The notes under the pieces: model-generated
The model's input: only the letters and a program-made list of their open reading frames with translations
What the model was told of the DNA's origin: nothing
Databases searched by the model: none
Assembly (NCBI GenBank): GCA_027488255.1
Contig: JAIYBZ010000035.1
Span: forward strand, 186,001 to 250,000
From: Comamonadaceae bacterium
Lineage (GTDB): Bacteria; Pseudomonadota; Gammaproteobacteria; Burkholderiales; Burkholderiaceae_C
Reading direction: 5' to 3'
Length of the DNA stretch: 64,000 bases
Translations under genes and position numbers: made by a program
Shown: positions 48,230 through 58,003 of the stretch, piece by piece
Numbering within the stretch: the stretch's first letter is position 1
Layout of the letters: every line of letters begins with the position of its first letter

Positions 48230-49001
48230 CGACTTCACCCTTCAGGTAAACCGACTTGGGAAAGTTTTTTTCCAAAACGCGCTTGGCATCGTCGCTCAAA
48301 GACGTCATGCCCATGATTTTGTAAGAGCTGACCAAAATTCCCAAAGCCTCTTCGACCGCGGGCACATCGGGGTATTCGGCAATGGCTTGTTGTGCGCGGT
48401 TCACGGCCGCGACATGTGCGCCTCGGCTGGCGTAATAACGCGCCACATGCACCTCGTAAGAGGCCAGGGCATTCACGATGTGCAACATGCGCTGCCGTGC
48501 ATCGGCGCTGTATTTGGAATTGGGAAAGCGGGTGCTCAATTCCTTGAACGACTCGTAGGAATCTTTGGCGGCTTTTTGGTCGCGCTCAGACAAGTCTTGC
48601 TGCGTGATGAACGAGAACATGCCCAAGTTGTCGTTGAAATTGACCAAACCCTTGAGATAGAGGGCGTAGTCCAAAGCAGGGCTGGCGGGGTGCAGGCGGA
48701 TAAAGCGATCCAAAGTGGCAATCGCCTGAATTTTGTCGCCGGTTTTGAATTGGGCGTAAGCCTTGTCCAGTTGCGCTTGTTGGGCCAGGGCGGTGCCAGC
48801 GGCACGGCCTTCTAATTTTTCGTAATAGCCGATGGCTTTGTCCCAAGCGCCAGAGTTGGCTTCGTCGCGGGCTTCGCTGTACAACTTTTCTGGCGACCAG
48901 CCTGCTGTCGCGTCTTTGGGGGTGTTGGCGCAGCCAGACAGGATCAGTCCCGCAGCCAAGACCAGGCCGGCTGGAACCATCGATAATCTGAAGCTTCGCA
49001 T
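48195..49001 (-). CDS. bamD: Outer membrane protein assembly factor BamD
   Basis: A 268-residue lipoprotein of the BAM complex, which inserts beta-barrel proteins into the outer membrane. The signal peptide ends in the lipobox LSGC with C24 as the lipidated residue. About five tetratricopeptide-like repeats follow, starting SPEKLYSEARDEANSGAWDKAIGYYEKLEG. The ATG at 49001 has AAGGA eight bases upstream; ATG at 49010 and longer versions are in frame but lack a usable site. The last 35 bases overlap the end of the DinG-type gene on the opposite strand. bamB lies further right in this window. Confidence 0.93.
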   Translation of the reverse strand: MRSFRLSMVPAGLVLAAGLILSGCANTPKDATAGWSPEKLYSEARDEANSGAWDKAIGYYEKLEGRAAGTALAQQAQLDKAYAQFKTGDKIQAIATLDRFIRLHPASPALDYALYLKGLVNFNDNLGMFSFITQQDLSERDQKAAKDSYESFKELSTRFPNSKYSADARQRMLHIVNALASYEVHVARYYASRGAHVAAVNRAQQAIAEYPDVPAVEEALGILVSSYKIMGMTSLSDDAKRVLEKNFPKSVYLKGEVVKKAAPWWRLW

Positions 49002-49012
49002 CTGTGACATCC

Positions 49013-49040
49013 TTGAACAGTTGAACGCTTTGATTATATC
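49013..49040 (+). promoter_or_regulatory. Possible promoter of rluD
   Basis: TTGAAC at 49013-49018 and TATATC at 49035-49040 are 16 bases apart in the 52-base gap between divergent bamD and rluD. A second TTGAAC at 49021-49026 makes a short direct repeat. Transcription would begin about seven bases before the rluD ATG, so the leader would be very short. Confidence 0.35.
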
Positions 49041-49053
49041 GACCGACCCCCTC

Positions 49054-50052
49054 ATGGAAGACGCATCGTCCTTGGCCGAGGAGGTGGATCGCGCCTTAGA
49101 ACCCACTGAAGAGGTCCGTTCAGCCGAGGTGCCCATGACCTTGCACGGCCAAAGGCTGGACCGTGCCTTGGCGCAAATGGTGCCGGAGTTTTCCCGCAGT
49201 TATTTGCAGCAATTGATCGAGCAAGGCGATGCTTTGCTGGAGGGGCAACCCGTCACCAAGGTGTCCACAAAAGTACGCTTCGGCCATCGGATCGACATCA
49301 CCCTGCGGGCCACACCACAGTCGCAGGCTTTTGTGCCCGAAGAGATGCCCATTGAGGTGGTCTACGAAGATGCCCATCTGCGGGTGATTCACAAGCCCGC
49401 GGGATTGGTGGTGCATCCTGCCCCTGGAAATTGGCGGGGCACGCTGCTCAATGGACTGCTGGCCCTAGATCCTTTGGCCCGCGATGTGCCCCGTGCCGGC
49501 ATCGTGCATCGCTTGGACAAGGACACCAGCGGTTTGATGGTGGTGGCACGCACACGCCAAACCATGGACGCTTTGGTGCAGCAAATTGCCGCACGCGAAG
49601 TCCGCCGACAGTACTTGGCCATTGCCCATAAGCCTTGGACGGCAGCCTCACCCTTGCTGGTGGAGGCGCCGATTGGCAGAGACCCGCATCAGAGACTGCG
49701 CATGGCGGTGGTCGATTTGGCCTACCAAAGCGGCAAAACAGCGGCCACGACCATTGACCTGTTGGACCACAACCCGGCTGGGTGTTTGGTGCAGTGCACT
49801 TTGCACACCGGACGCACGCACCAAATTCGGGTGCACATGGCCCACTTGGGCCATCCCTTGCTGGGAGATACGGTGTATGGCGGCAGCACCACCGAGGAGA
49901 TGGCCAGGCAAGCCTTGCACGCCTGGCATTTGGCCTTTGTTCACCCGATCACAGGGCAAGCGATCGATTTGACCGCCGAATTGCCCAGCGACATGAAAAA
50001 TGCGCTGTCGGCGTGGGGGCTCAGCTACAATCGGGCCCCTCAGGGAGCTTAA
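49054..50052 (+). CDS. rluD: 23S rRNA pseudouridine(1911/1915/1917) synthase RluD
   Basis: A 332-residue RluA-family synthase that modifies helix 69 of 23S rRNA, a site important for subunit joining. An S4 RNA-binding domain spans about 29-90 (MTLHGQRLDRALAQMVPEFS). The catalytic motif HRLDKDTSGLMVVA carries D155, and the C-terminal HTGRTHQIRVHMAHLGHPLLGD is intact. The ATG at 49054 lies in the gap to bamD; an open frame continues far upstream into bamD but only as an antisense shadow. bamD and rluD are divergent neighbours in many proteobacteria. Confidence 0.93.
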   Translation: MEDASSLAEEVDRALEPTEEVRSAEVPMTLHGQRLDRALAQMVPEFSRSYLQQLIEQGDALLEGQPVTKVSTKVRFGHRIDITLRATPQSQAFVPEEMPIEVVYEDAHLRVIHKPAGLVVHPAPGNWRGTLLNGLLALDPLARDVPRAGIVHRLDKDTSGLMVVARTRQTMDALVQQIAAREVRRQYLAIAHKPWTAASPLLVEAPIGRDPHQRLRMAVVDLAYQSGKTAATTIDLLDHNPAGCLVQCTLHTGRTHQIRVHMAHLGHPLLGDTVYGGSTTEEMARQALHAWHLAFVHPITGQAIDLTAELPSDMKNALSAWGLSYNRAPQGA

Positions 50053-50053
50053 A

Positions 50054-50068
50054 ACCAGATCGTCTGGT
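50054..50068. repeat. Short perfect inverted repeat between rluD and scpB
   Basis: ACCAGA and TCTGGT flank TCG in the 135-base gap after rluD. No T run follows, so it is not an intrinsic terminator. It might be a protein-binding site, or chance. Confidence 0.3.
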
Positions 50069-50151
50069 CCAGCATATCCAGGGCTTTGCACAAGGCACGA
50101 GCTCTCCAGAACGGGGCTGTTTTCACCCACAGCCAGACCTCTGCACCATCG

Positions 50152-50172
50152 ACGCCGTGAGGCGTTTTTTTC
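50152..50172 (+). terminator. Weak intrinsic terminator before scpB
   Basis: A five-base-pair stem, ACGCC at 50153-50157 and GGCGT at 50162-50166, with a GTGA loop and a run of T residues up to 50172. It is short but placed just before scpB and could end the rluD transcript. Confidence 0.5.
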
Positions 50173-50187
50173 CCGAAAGATTGACAC

Positions 50188-50913
50188 ATGAATACGGCGC
50201 AAGCCAAGCGTGTCCTAGAAACGGCCTTGCTCACAGCAGGCCAGCCATTGTCATTGCGCGAGATGCGCGTGTTGTTTGACGATGCGCTAGGGGCTGACAC
50301 CCTGCGGCAAATGCTGCACGACTTACAACAAGAATGGGCCCAAAAGGGGTTGGAACTGATCGCGGTGGCCAGTGGTTGGCGCTTTCAGAGTCGACCCGAA
50401 TTGCGTCCGTTTTTAGACCGCTTACACCCCGAAAAACCGCCGAAGTACACCCGCGCCGTTCTGGAAACGCTGGCCATCATTGCCTATCGCCAGCCCGTCA
50501 CACGGGGCGATATGGAAGACATTCGCGGGGTCACCATCAACTCGCAAATTTTGAAACAGCTCGAAGATCGCGGCTGGGTCGAGGTGATTGGTCACCGTGA
50601 AACCGTGGGCCGTCCTGGCCTGTACGCCACCACCCGCCAGTTTCTCGACGATTTAGGCTTGTCTTCGCTCGACCAATTGCCCATGTTGTCTCAGGTCGAA
50701 GGACAAACGTCGGCCTTGTCCGGCTTGGTCGACGAGTTGCCAATTCAGCCGTCCTTGTCACTCGAAGAGGCCCTGGAGCCCTTGCCATTGGAAATGCCTC
50801 TGGTGGACGAAGGGGCAGACGCAGAAGCGCTGCCACAAGAAAACACCCCGTCTGCGAGCTCCGAGACACCCACCGATCGCCCCCAGCAGGGTGAAGAATC
50901 TTCTCATTCATGA
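50188..50913 (+). CDS. scpB: Segregation and condensation protein ScpB
   Basis: A 241-residue protein with two winged-helix domains typical of ScpB, which joins ScpA and SMC in the chromosome-condensing complex. [25 protein letters not shown] and [32 protein letters not shown] are the family signatures, followed by [25 protein letters not shown]. The last 60 residues are acidic and low in complexity. scpA is not adjacent, unlike in many bacteria. Its stop overlaps rluB by four bases, the scpB-rluB pairing seen in many species. Confidence 0.92.
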   Translation: MNTAQAKRVLETALLTAGQPLSLREMRVLFDDALGADTLRQMLHDLQQEWAQKGLELIAVASGWRFQSRPELRPFLDRLHPEKPPKYTRAVLETLAIIAYRQPVTRGDMEDIRGVTINSQILKQLEDRGWVEVIGHRETVGRPGLYATTRQFLDDLGLSSLDQLPMLSQVEGQTSALSGLVDELPIQPSLSLEEALEPLPLEMPLVDEGADAEALPQENTPSASSETPTDRPQQGEESSHS

Positions 50914-52112
50914 ATCCAAAATCAAAAGACGGCACCCGCTCTCCCTCGCCCGAGCCATTGGCTGGCTCGACACCCGCAGAGGGCGCGTCAGAGTCCGTCT
51001 ACAAACCCATTGAATTGTCGGATGTCGTGTCCGGCCAATTTGACGATGAAGAAGCCACCGAGGCCGTGGCTTTGGATTTGGGCAAACGCGTATTGGCCCC
51101 GCAAACCGACTCGCCCAAATTGCACAAAGTGCTGGCCCAAGCGGGCTTGGGTTCGCGCCTTGAGATGGAAAAACTGATCGCCGAAGGGCGTATTTCGGTG
51201 AACAACGAAGCCGCCCATGTGGGCCAGCGCGTGCAATACGGTGACCAGATCAAGGTCAATGGCAAGCCCATCCACATCCGCATCGATCCCCCGCCACCTC
51301 GCGTCATCGCTTATCACAAGCCGGCGGGCGAAATCGTCAGCCACGATGACCCACAAAACCGGCCTTCCGTTTTTCGCAAATTGCCACGTTTGCAAAACGG
51401 AAAATGGCAATCGGTTGGGCGCCTCGACCTGAACACCGAAGGTTTGCTGCTGTTCACCAGTTCGGGCGAATTGGCCAACCAACTCATGCACCCCCGATTT
51501 GGCTTGGAACGCGAATACGCCGTCCGGGTGCTGGGGGCGCTCAGCAAGGAAGAAAAGCAGCGTTTGCTCGATGGGGTGATGCTGGATGACGGCATGGCCC
51601 AGTTTGGCTCCATCGAAGACGGCGGCGGTGAGGGTTCTAACTGCTGGTACCGTGTGACGATCTCGGAAGGTCGTAACCGGGAAGTGCGCCGCATGATGGA
51701 ATCGGTGGGGCACGCGGTGAGTCGCTTGATTCGCATTCGTTACGGCGCCATGGTCTTGCCTCACGGTTTGCGCCGCGGCGCTTGGCTCGAGCTGGACGAG
51801 TCCGATATCCGGGCCCTGATGCGCGCCGCCGGCTCTTTGGAACGCAGTCGCACCGCCGCGCCCCGGCCGGTGTCGCGCACCGATCGCAATGACCGCCGAC
51901 CCCGCACCGGCGGCCAAGGCCGAAACGGAACGGCTTTGCCCCGGGCCAAACCCGCCGCCAAGCCCAATCAGGCCCCTGGCGGTAACGGCTTGAATGCCAA
52001 GGCAGAAAAGTCAGAAGCCAAATACATCGGCGCTGAGAGCTTTAACCGCCTCAAGAACGCCCCAACGGGCTCAGGTCGGGGTGGACGAGGCGGCGGTGGT
52101 CGCAGCCGCTGA
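50910..52112 (+). CDS. rluB: 23S rRNA pseudouridine(2605) synthase RluB, with long terminal extensions
   Basis: A 400-residue RsuA/RluB-family synthase, about 100 residues longer than E. coli RluB. Residues 1 to about 68 are a Ser/Glu-rich acidic extension. The S4 domain follows ([24 protein letters not shown]), then the catalytic domain with [22 protein letters not shown] containing the nucleophilic aspartate, and [23 protein letters not shown]. The last 95 residues are a basic Arg/Asn/Gly-rich tail ending [12 protein letters not shown], which should bind RNA. Start overlaps scpB (ATGA). Confidence 0.9.
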   Translation: MNPKSKDGTRSPSPEPLAGSTPAEGASESVYKPIELSDVVSGQFDDEEATEAVALDLGKRVLAPQTDSPKLHKVLAQAGLGSRLEMEKLIAEGRISVNNEAAHVGQRVQYGDQIKVNGKPIHIRIDPPPPRVIAYHKPAGEIVSHDDPQNRPSVFRKLPRLQNGKWQSVGRLDLNTEGLLLFTSSGELANQLMHPRFGLEREYAVRVLGALSKEEKQRLLDGVMLDDGMAQFGSIEDGGGEGSNCWYRVTISEGRNREVRRMMESVGHAVSRLIRIRYGAMVLPHGLRRGAWLELDESDIRALMRAAGSLERSRTAAPRPVSRTDRNDRRPRTGGQGRNGTALPRAKPAAKPNQAPGGNGLNAKAEKSEAKYIGAESFNRLKNAPTGSGRGGRGGGGRSR

Positions 52113-52237
52113 ATTCATCGGCTGCTGTGGGGGCATCTGCTCTCAAAATCGAGAATTGAGGCCCTGCTCGGGTTAGAATAACGGGCTTTGCCACATGGCA
52201 AAAATGCTTCAAAAACACTTTAGTTACAGGAATTATC

Positions 52238-52663
52238 ATGGCCATCGAACGCACACTCTCCATCATCAAGCCTGACGCAGTCGCCAAAAACGTCATTGGT
52301 CAAATCTATGCACGTTTCGAAGCTGCTGGCCTGAAAGTGGTCGCCGCCAAGATGGTCCACTTGTCGCGCGGTGAAGCCGAGGCTTTCTATGCCGTGCACA
52401 AAGCCCGCCCATTTTTCAAAGATTTGGTCGACTTCATGGTGTCTGGCCCCGTCATGATTCAAGCCTTGGAAGGCGAAAACGCCATCGCCAAAAACCGTGA
52501 CCTGATGGGCGCTACAGATCCTAAGAAAGCCGACGCCGGAACCATCCGTGCCGATTTCGCTGACAGCATTGATGCCAACGCGGTGCACGGTTCTGACGCT
52601 CCTGAAACTGCTGCCGCTGAAGTCGCTTTCTTCTTCGCTGGCATGAACGTTTACTCACGCTGA
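52238..52663 (+). CDS. ndk: Nucleoside diphosphate kinase Ndk
   Basis: A 141-residue nucleoside diphosphate kinase, which transfers the terminal phosphate of ATP to other nucleoside diphosphates through a phosphohistidine. The catalytic H117 lies in [10 protein letters not shown], and the N-terminal [20 protein letters not shown] is typical. ACAGGA precedes the ATG. It is the first gene of the conserved ndk-rlmN-rodZ-ispG-hisS cluster. The 125-base gap before it holds TAGAAT at 52174-52179, a possible -10 box without a clear -35. Confidence 0.96.
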   Translation: MAIERTLSIIKPDAVAKNVIGQIYARFEAAGLKVVAAKMVHLSRGEAEAFYAVHKARPFFKDLVDFMVSGPVMIQALEGENAIAKNRDLMGATDPKKADAGTIRADFADSIDANAVHGSDAPETAAAEVAFFFAGMNVYSR

Positions 52664-52694
52664 TCGCGTCGCGGCTCTCGCGCGACCTTGCCCC

Positions 52695-53846
52695 ATGACG
52701 GCCAACCTTCTTGAATTTGATCTGGATGGTTTGGCCGTTTTTTGTGAGGGGCTGGGCGAAAAGCGTTTTCGAGCCACTCAGCTGTTCCGCTGGATCCACC
52801 AGCGGGGCGCTTCCAATTTCGATTTGATGAGCGACTTGGCCAAATCTTTGCGCCAAAAGCTCCAATCTCATGCGCACGTGGCCGCCTTGCCCGTGCTTTC
52901 CCAGCACATCTCGGCCGACGGCACCATCAAGTGGCTGTTCGATGTCGGTGACGGCAATGCCGTTGAAACCGTCTTCATCCCTGAGGATGATCGGGGCACT
53001 TTGTGCATTTCTTCTCAAGCAGGATGCGCGGTCGGATGCCGCTTTTGTTCGACCGGTCACCAGGGCTTTAGCCGCAACCTGAGCACCGGTGAAATACTCG
53101 CGCAACTTTGGTTTGCCGAGCACTTCTTGCGTCAGCACCTCAACACCGAAGACCGCGTCATTTCGAATGTCGTGATGATGGGCATGGGCGAGCCCTTGCA
53201 AAACTACACGGCTTTGGTGCCTGCATTGAAGGCCATGCTGGACGACCATGGCTATGGACTCTCGCGCCGTCGGGTGACTGTGTCCACATCGGGTGTGGTT
53301 CCCATGATGGAAAGACTGTCTGCCGATTGTCCGGTGGCATTGGCGGTTTCTTTGCATGCCCCCAATGACGCCTTGCGTGACCATTTGGTGCCGCTGAATC
53401 GCAAATACCCGCTGGACGAGCTGATGCAGACCTGCATCGCCTATTTGGCTCACGCGCCACGTGACTTCATCACCTTTGAATATTGCATGCTGGATGGCGT
53501 CAATGACCAGCCTGAACAGGCCAGTCAACTGATTGATCTGGTGCAAAAATACGCCCGCCAAGGCCTGCGTTGCAAATTCAACCTGATCCCGTTCAATCCC
53601 TTTCCGGCGTCTGGCCTGACGCGCTCGTCACACGCACGCGTTCAGTCTTTCGCAAAGCAACTGCAAGATGCGGGCTTGGTGACGACCGTGCGCAAAACGC
53701 GGGGCGATGACATTGACGCGGCTTGTGGGCAATTGGCCGGCGATGTGAAAGACCGCACGCAAGTGCAACACCGCATCGCCCAGCAGCGCACCATCGCGCT
53801 TATCCCTGTGGCGAGTATTCAAACCTTGGAGTCTGGTGATGTCTGA
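52695..53846 (+). CDS. rlmN: Dual-specificity 23S rRNA/tRNA adenine-C2 methyltransferase RlmN
   Basis: A 383-residue radical SAM enzyme that methylates C2 of adenosine 2503 in 23S rRNA and of adenosine 37 in tRNAs. The cluster motif is CAVGCRFC with C111, C115 and C118 ([15 protein letters not shown]). The C-terminal [14 protein letters not shown] holds the second catalytic cysteine that carries the methylene group. [11 protein letters not shown] is the SAM-binding GGE-like region. The stop overlaps the next gene by eight bases, so both are in one operon with ndk 31 bases upstream. Confidence 0.95.
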   Translation: MTANLLEFDLDGLAVFCEGLGEKRFRATQLFRWIHQRGASNFDLMSDLAKSLRQKLQSHAHVAALPVLSQHISADGTIKWLFDVGDGNAVETVFIPEDDRGTLCISSQAGCAVGCRFCSTGHQGFSRNLSTGEILAQLWFAEHFLRQHLNTEDRVISNVVMMGMGEPLQNYTALVPALKAMLDDHGYGLSRRRVTVSTSGVVPMMERLSADCPVALAVSLHAPNDALRDHLVPLNRKYPLDELMQTCIAYLAHAPRDFITFEYCMLDGVNDQPEQASQLIDLVQKYARQGLRCKFNLIPFNPFPASGLTRSSHARVQSFAKQLQDAGLVTTVRKTRGDDIDAACGQLAGDVKDRTQVQHRIAQQRTIALIPVASIQTLESGDV

Positions 53847-54714
53847 ATCTGAAAATACGGGTGACACACAGGCCCCAGTGGCCCCCGCGCCCGCGGCACC
53901 CGTGACCGCCGGTGGGCTGCTCAAGGCGGCCAGGCAAGCCGCAGGGGTGCACATGGCGGTGCTGTCGGTGAACCTCAAGGTGCCGGTCCGTCAACTGGAG
54001 GCTTTGGAGGCAAACCAGTTTCCCGCCGACCAAAGCCCCGTGTTTGTCCGCGCTCTGGCTTGCAGTGTGTGCCGACAGTTGCGGGTGGATCCAGCGCCCA
54101 TTTTGGCCTTGATGCCCCTGACTTCCAATTACTTGGAACCGCACGGTGCCGTGCGTTACGCCAACAGCCCCCCGGCCAATTTGGGCCGCATCGACGAAGG
54201 CGCATCCCCTTGGCCGTTCAAAACCATCGGGGCCGCATTGGCCTTGTTGATTTTGATCGTGGCCTTGGTATGGATGCCCCAATTCTCACAGTGGCCCTTC
54301 GTCCAAGCGCTGCTGGCCAAAGGGTCATCCACCACGACTGAGGCGACCACGCTGGTTGCACCGGCTGTTCCCGAGGCGGCGCCCACGGGGGCGGTTGCGG
54401 CTGTCACACAGCAGACCCCATCGCCCACCCCGGGAGTTGCAGGTGCGCCCAGCGGCAATGCAGCATCTGGCCAGCCTTCGGAGTTGAGCTTGACGGCGCT
54501 GGGGACCAGTTGGGTGGAAGTGCGCGATGGTAAAAACCAAGTGCTGTGGACGGGCGTCTTGAAGCCCGGCGAATCCAACCGAGTGCCTGTCTTGGAATCG
54601 GCCACCGTGACCATCGGTCGGGCAGAGGCGATTCAAGCGGTTTTCAAAGGTCAAACGGTAGACCTTCGGGTGCATACCAAAGACAATGTGGCTCGTTTCG
54701 AGGTGAACCCATGA
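53839..54714 (+). CDS. rodZ: RodZ-like helix-turn-helix membrane protein
   Basis: A 291-residue protein with the RodZ layout: a Xre-type helix-turn-helix at about 25-95 ([20 protein letters not shown] to [13 protein letters not shown]), a single transmembrane helix at 128-147, a Pro/Thr/Ala-rich periplasmic linker, and a C-terminal DUF4115-type beta domain ([20 protein letters not shown] to [16 protein letters not shown]). In E. coli RodZ links MreB to the cell wall machinery. The position between rlmN and ispG is the conserved one. ATG at 53839 is preferred over the adjacent GTG at 53836. Confidence 0.87.
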   Translation: MSESENTGDTQAPVAPAPAAPVTAGGLLKAARQAAGVHMAVLSVNLKVPVRQLEALEANQFPADQSPVFVRALACSVCRQLRVDPAPILALMPLTSNYLEPHGAVRYANSPPANLGRIDEGASPWPFKTIGAALALLILIVALVWMPQFSQWPFVQALLAKGSSTTTEATTLVAPAVPEAAPTGAVAAVTQQTPSPTPGVAGAPSGNAASGQPSELSLTALGTSWVEVRDGKNQVLWTGVLKPGESNRVPVLESATVTIGRAEAIQAVFKGQTVDLRVHTKDNVARFEVNP

Positions 54715-55982
54715 GTGATTCCTCTCCGATTGCAATCGCGCTGCCTCAGCAGCGAAAAAGCCGACAGTCCAAAGTGGTTTGGGGCTCGCGTGTGGTCACG
54801 GTGGGCGGTGGTGCTCCTGTGCGCGTGCAGTCCATGACCAACACCGACACGGTGGACGTGATTGGCACCGCCATTCAGGTGAAAGAACTGGCCCTGGCGG
54901 GCTCTGAGATGGTGCGCGTCACGGTCAACACGCCAGAAGCGGCGGAGGCGGTGCCCCATATTCGCGATCAACTCGACAAAATGGGCATCGATGTGCCCTT
55001 GATTGGCGATTTTCATTACAACGGTCACCGTCTTTTGACCGATTACCCCGCGTGTGCGGAGGCCCTGTCCAAGTACCGCATCAATCCAGGCAATGTCGGC
55101 AAAGGCGACAAGCGGGATGTGCAATTTGGTCAAATGATCGAAGCCGCCATGCGCTACAACAAAGCCATTCGGATTGGCGTGAATTGGGGCAGTTTGGACC
55201 AAGAGTTGTTGGCCGAATTGATGGACGCCAACAGCCTGCGGGCACAGCCCTGGGAATCGCGCCAAGTGATGTACGAGGCGCTGATATCTTCGGCCATTTC
55301 TTCCGCACAACGGGCGGAGGCCATGGGCCTGGATGGCGCGCAAATCGCTTTGTCGTGCAAAGTTTCAGGCGTCCAAGATTTGATCTCGGTGTACCGTGAA
55401 TTGGGCCGCCGCACCGACTACGCGCTGCATTTGGGCCTGACCGAAGCGGGCATGGGAACCAAGGGCACCGTGGCCTCGGCCACCGCTTTGTCCATCCTGT
55501 TACAAGAAGGCATTGGCGACACGATTCGTGTCTCGCTCACGCCCCAACCTGGCGAAGCCCGCACCCAAGAGGTGGTCATTGCCTCTGAGATTTTGCAGTC
55601 TTTGGGCCTGCGCATTTTTGTGCCCAGTGTCACCGCTTGCCCGGGCTGTGGCCGTACCACCAGCAGCACTTTCCAAGAACTGGCCAAGCAGATCGACGAT
55701 TTCCTGCGGGCTCAAATGCCCGTCTGGCGCGTGCGTTACCCCGGGGTGGAAAACCTCAAAGTGGCCGTGATGGGTTGCATCGTGAACGGCCCGGGGGAAA
55801 GCAAACACGCCGATATCGGCATCAGCTTGCCGGGCACCGGCGAAGCCCCGGCAGCGCCGGTCTTCATTGACGGTGAAAAGCGCCTGACTTTGCGGGGGGA
55901 GGGCATTGCCCAAGAGTTTCAGGTGCTGGTCGAAAACTACATTGAGAACCGATTTGGTTCCACATCTGCCGAGAAAACATGA
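54711..55982 (+). CDS. ispG: 4-hydroxy-3-methylbut-2-en-1-yl diphosphate synthase IspG
   Basis: A 423-residue enzyme of the MEP isoprenoid pathway that reductively opens methylerythritol cyclodiphosphate to HMBPP. The TIM barrel begins [18 protein letters not shown], and the 4Fe-4S cluster ligands are the pair in TACPGCGRT and the cysteine of [10 protein letters not shown], with the neighbouring glutamate as the fourth ligand. The ATG overlaps the rodZ stop (ATGA); a longer in-frame start exists only inside rodZ. Its stop overlaps hisS by four bases. Confidence 0.96.
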   Translation: MSDSSPIAIALPQQRKSRQSKVVWGSRVVTVGGGAPVRVQSMTNTDTVDVIGTAIQVKELALAGSEMVRVTVNTPEAAEAVPHIRDQLDKMGIDVPLIGDFHYNGHRLLTDYPACAEALSKYRINPGNVGKGDKRDVQFGQMIEAAMRYNKAIRIGVNWGSLDQELLAELMDANSLRAQPWESRQVMYEALISSAISSAQRAEAMGLDGAQIALSCKVSGVQDLISVYRELGRRTDYALHLGLTEAGMGTKGTVASATALSILLQEGIGDTIRVSLTPQPGEARTQEVVIASEILQSLGLRIFVPSVTACPGCGRTTSSTFQELAKQIDDFLRAQMPVWRVRYPGVENLKVAVMGCIVNGPGESKHADIGISLPGTGEAPAAPVFIDGEKRLTLRGEGIAQEFQVLVENYIENRFGSTSAEKT

Positions 55983-57307
55983 GCGAGTCGTTGAACGAAA
56001 ATAAACCCAAAACCAGCAAACAACAAAAGCTGGTGGGCGTGAAAGGCATGAACGACATCTTGCCGCCCAACTCGGCGCGTTGGGAGTGGTTAGAAGGCAA
56101 GGTTCGCGACTTGATGTCGCGCTACGCCTACCGCAATGTGCGTTTGCCCATCGTCGAGCCAACGGCCTTGTTTGTGCGGGGTTTGGGCGAAGTGACCGAC
56201 ATTGTCGAAAAGGAAATGTATTCCTTTGAAGACCGCTTAAACGGCGAACAATTGACATTACGCCCCGAAGGTACCGCGGGCTTGGCGCGTTCCGTGGTCG
56301 AACACAACCTGCTGTACGAAGGCGGTAAACGCTTGTATTACATGGGGCCCATGTTTCGCCACGAGCGGCCGCAGCGAGGTCGCTACCGTCAGTTTCACCA
56401 AATCGGCGCCGAGGTGTTGGGCTTTGGCGGACCCGAGGTCGATGCCGAGTTGATTTTGTTGGCCCACCACTTGTGGCAAGAATTGGGGCTGCACGATGTG
56501 CGCCTTGAGCTCAACAGCTTGGGCCAGCCGGCCGAACGTCAGGCCCACCGTGCGGCTCTGATTGCGCATTTGGAAAAAAACATCGACGTCTTGGACGAAG
56601 AGGCGAAACGCCGCTTGCACAGCAACCCTCTGCGCATTTTGGACACCAAGAACCCCGCGATGCAGAGCGTGGTCGAGTCGGCGCCCCGACTGCTCGACTT
56701 TTTGGGCGAAGCGTCCTTGGCGCATTTCAATGCGGTCAAAGCCATCTTGGATGCCCACGGCATTGCTTTCAGCATCAACCCGCGCTTGGTGCGGGGGATG
56801 GACTATTACAACCTGACGGTTTTTGAGTTCATCACCACCCGTTTGGGCTCGCAAGGGACGATTTGCGGTGGCGGCCGATACGATTATTTGATTGAGCAAG
56901 TGGGCGGCAAGCCCTCGCCAGCCGTCGGTTGGGCTTTGGGCGTTGAACGCGTCCTCGAATTGATTTCGGAGCAAGGCGAACCTTTGCCGGATGTGTCTCC
57001 CGATGTCTACGCCATCATTCCCGAAGCCGCCGCTTTGCCGGTGGCCATGCCGGTCTTGCAGGCTTTGCGCACCCAAGGGGTTTCGGTGCACATGCATGCG
57101 GGCAGTGGTGAGGGCATGGGCAGCATGAAGTCCCAATTTAAAAAGGCCGATGCCTCGGGCGCTCGATTTGCACTGGTTTTTGGTGCCGAAGAATTGGCCA
57201 CTGGGCAAGTGGCCATCAAATCGCTGCGCGACGGGGCGGGCGCACAACGCACCGAGTCTCTGTCTCATGTTTCCACATGGGCCCACAGCCTACAATCCAC
57301 GCTTTGA
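55979..57307 (+). CDS. hisS: Histidine--tRNA ligase HisS
   Basis: A 442-residue class II aminoacyl-tRNA synthetase. It starts with a charged 18-residue leader and then [21 protein letters not shown]. The class II motifs are visible, with [15 protein letters not shown] (motif 2 region includes [21 protein letters not shown]). The histidine-specific [15 protein letters not shown] and motif 3 [15 protein letters not shown] are intact, followed by the C-terminal anticodon-binding domain. It charges tRNA-His. The start overlaps the ispG stop by four bases. Confidence 0.97.
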   Translation: MSESLNENKPKTSKQQKLVGVKGMNDILPPNSARWEWLEGKVRDLMSRYAYRNVRLPIVEPTALFVRGLGEVTDIVEKEMYSFEDRLNGEQLTLRPEGTAGLARSVVEHNLLYEGGKRLYYMGPMFRHERPQRGRYRQFHQIGAEVLGFGGPEVDAELILLAHHLWQELGLHDVRLELNSLGQPAERQAHRAALIAHLEKNIDVLDEEAKRRLHSNPLRILDTKNPAMQSVVESAPRLLDFLGEASLAHFNAVKAILDAHGIAFSINPRLVRGMDYYNLTVFEFITTRLGSQGTICGGGRYDYLIEQVGGKPSPAVGWALGVERVLELISEQGEPLPDVSPDVYAIIPEAAALPVAMPVLQALRTQGVSVHMHAGSGEGMGSMKSQFKKADASGARFALVFGAEELATGQVAIKSLRDGAGAQRTESLSHVSTWAHSLQSTL

Positions 57308-57331
57308 AGCGACTAACGCAGTACAAACACC

Positions 57332-58003
57332 ATGGCAAAAGCACTCGACCTCGAAGAACAAGAACAACTTGACCGGATCAAACACTTCTGGTCGAACTGG
57401 GGCAATCTGATTTCATGGCTGCTGATTGCAGTGTTGAGCAGTTATGCCGCTTGGAACGGTTACCAATATTGGGAGCGCACCCAAGCGGCCAAAGCCGCCG
57501 CCCTTTATGACGAGGTGGAACGTGCCGTGTCCAGTGGCGACTTGGCCCGTGTGGAGCGCAGTTTTGCCGACATGAAAGACAAGTTTGGCGGCACCCAATT
57601 TGCCCAACAATCGGCATTGCTCGCCGCGAAAACATTTCAAGCCCAAGGCAAAACCGATGCGGCTCGTGACGCCTTGAGCTGGGTCGCCAACGGTGCGTCC
57701 GACAAAGCGTATCGCGACATTGCCCGTTTGCGCTTGGCCGCAGTTCAGCTGGATGCCAAAGCCTATGACGAAGCCCTCAAGCCCCTGATAGACGAGTTCA
57801 CCCCGGCCATGCAGGGTTTGGCGGCGGATTTGCGCGGGGATGTGTTGCAGGCCAAAGGCCAAAAGACCGAGGCCATAGCCGCTTACAGCGAGGCCTGGAA
57901 AAAACTGGCTGAAACCCCTGACTACCGTCGTTTGGTGCAAGCCAAACTCAACGCGCTGGGTGTCGAGCCCGAAACTGCCGCCGTCACGGAGGCCACCAAG
58001 TGA
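57332..58003 (+). CDS. yfgM: YfgM-family TPR protein, ancillary SecYEG translocon subunit
   Basis: A 223-residue protein with a short cytoplasmic N-terminus (MAKALDLEEQEQLDRIKHFW), one transmembrane helix at about 25-42, and a periplasmic tetratricopeptide-like domain (EVERAVSSGDLARVERSFAD and later helical repeats). In E. coli YfgM associates with the SecYEG translocon and periplasmic chaperones. The hisS-yfgM-bamB-der order is the conserved one. The gene overlaps or abuts bamB at TGATG. Confidence 0.9.
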   Translation: MAKALDLEEQEQLDRIKHFWSNWGNLISWLLIAVLSSYAAWNGYQYWERTQAAKAAALYDEVERAVSSGDLARVERSFADMKDKFGGTQFAQQSALLAAKTFQAQGKTDAARDALSWVANGASDKAYRDIARLRLAAVQLDAKAYDEALKPLIDEFTPAMQGLAADLRGDVLQAKGQKTEAIAAYSEAWKKLAETPDYRRLVQAKLNALGVEPETAAVTEATK

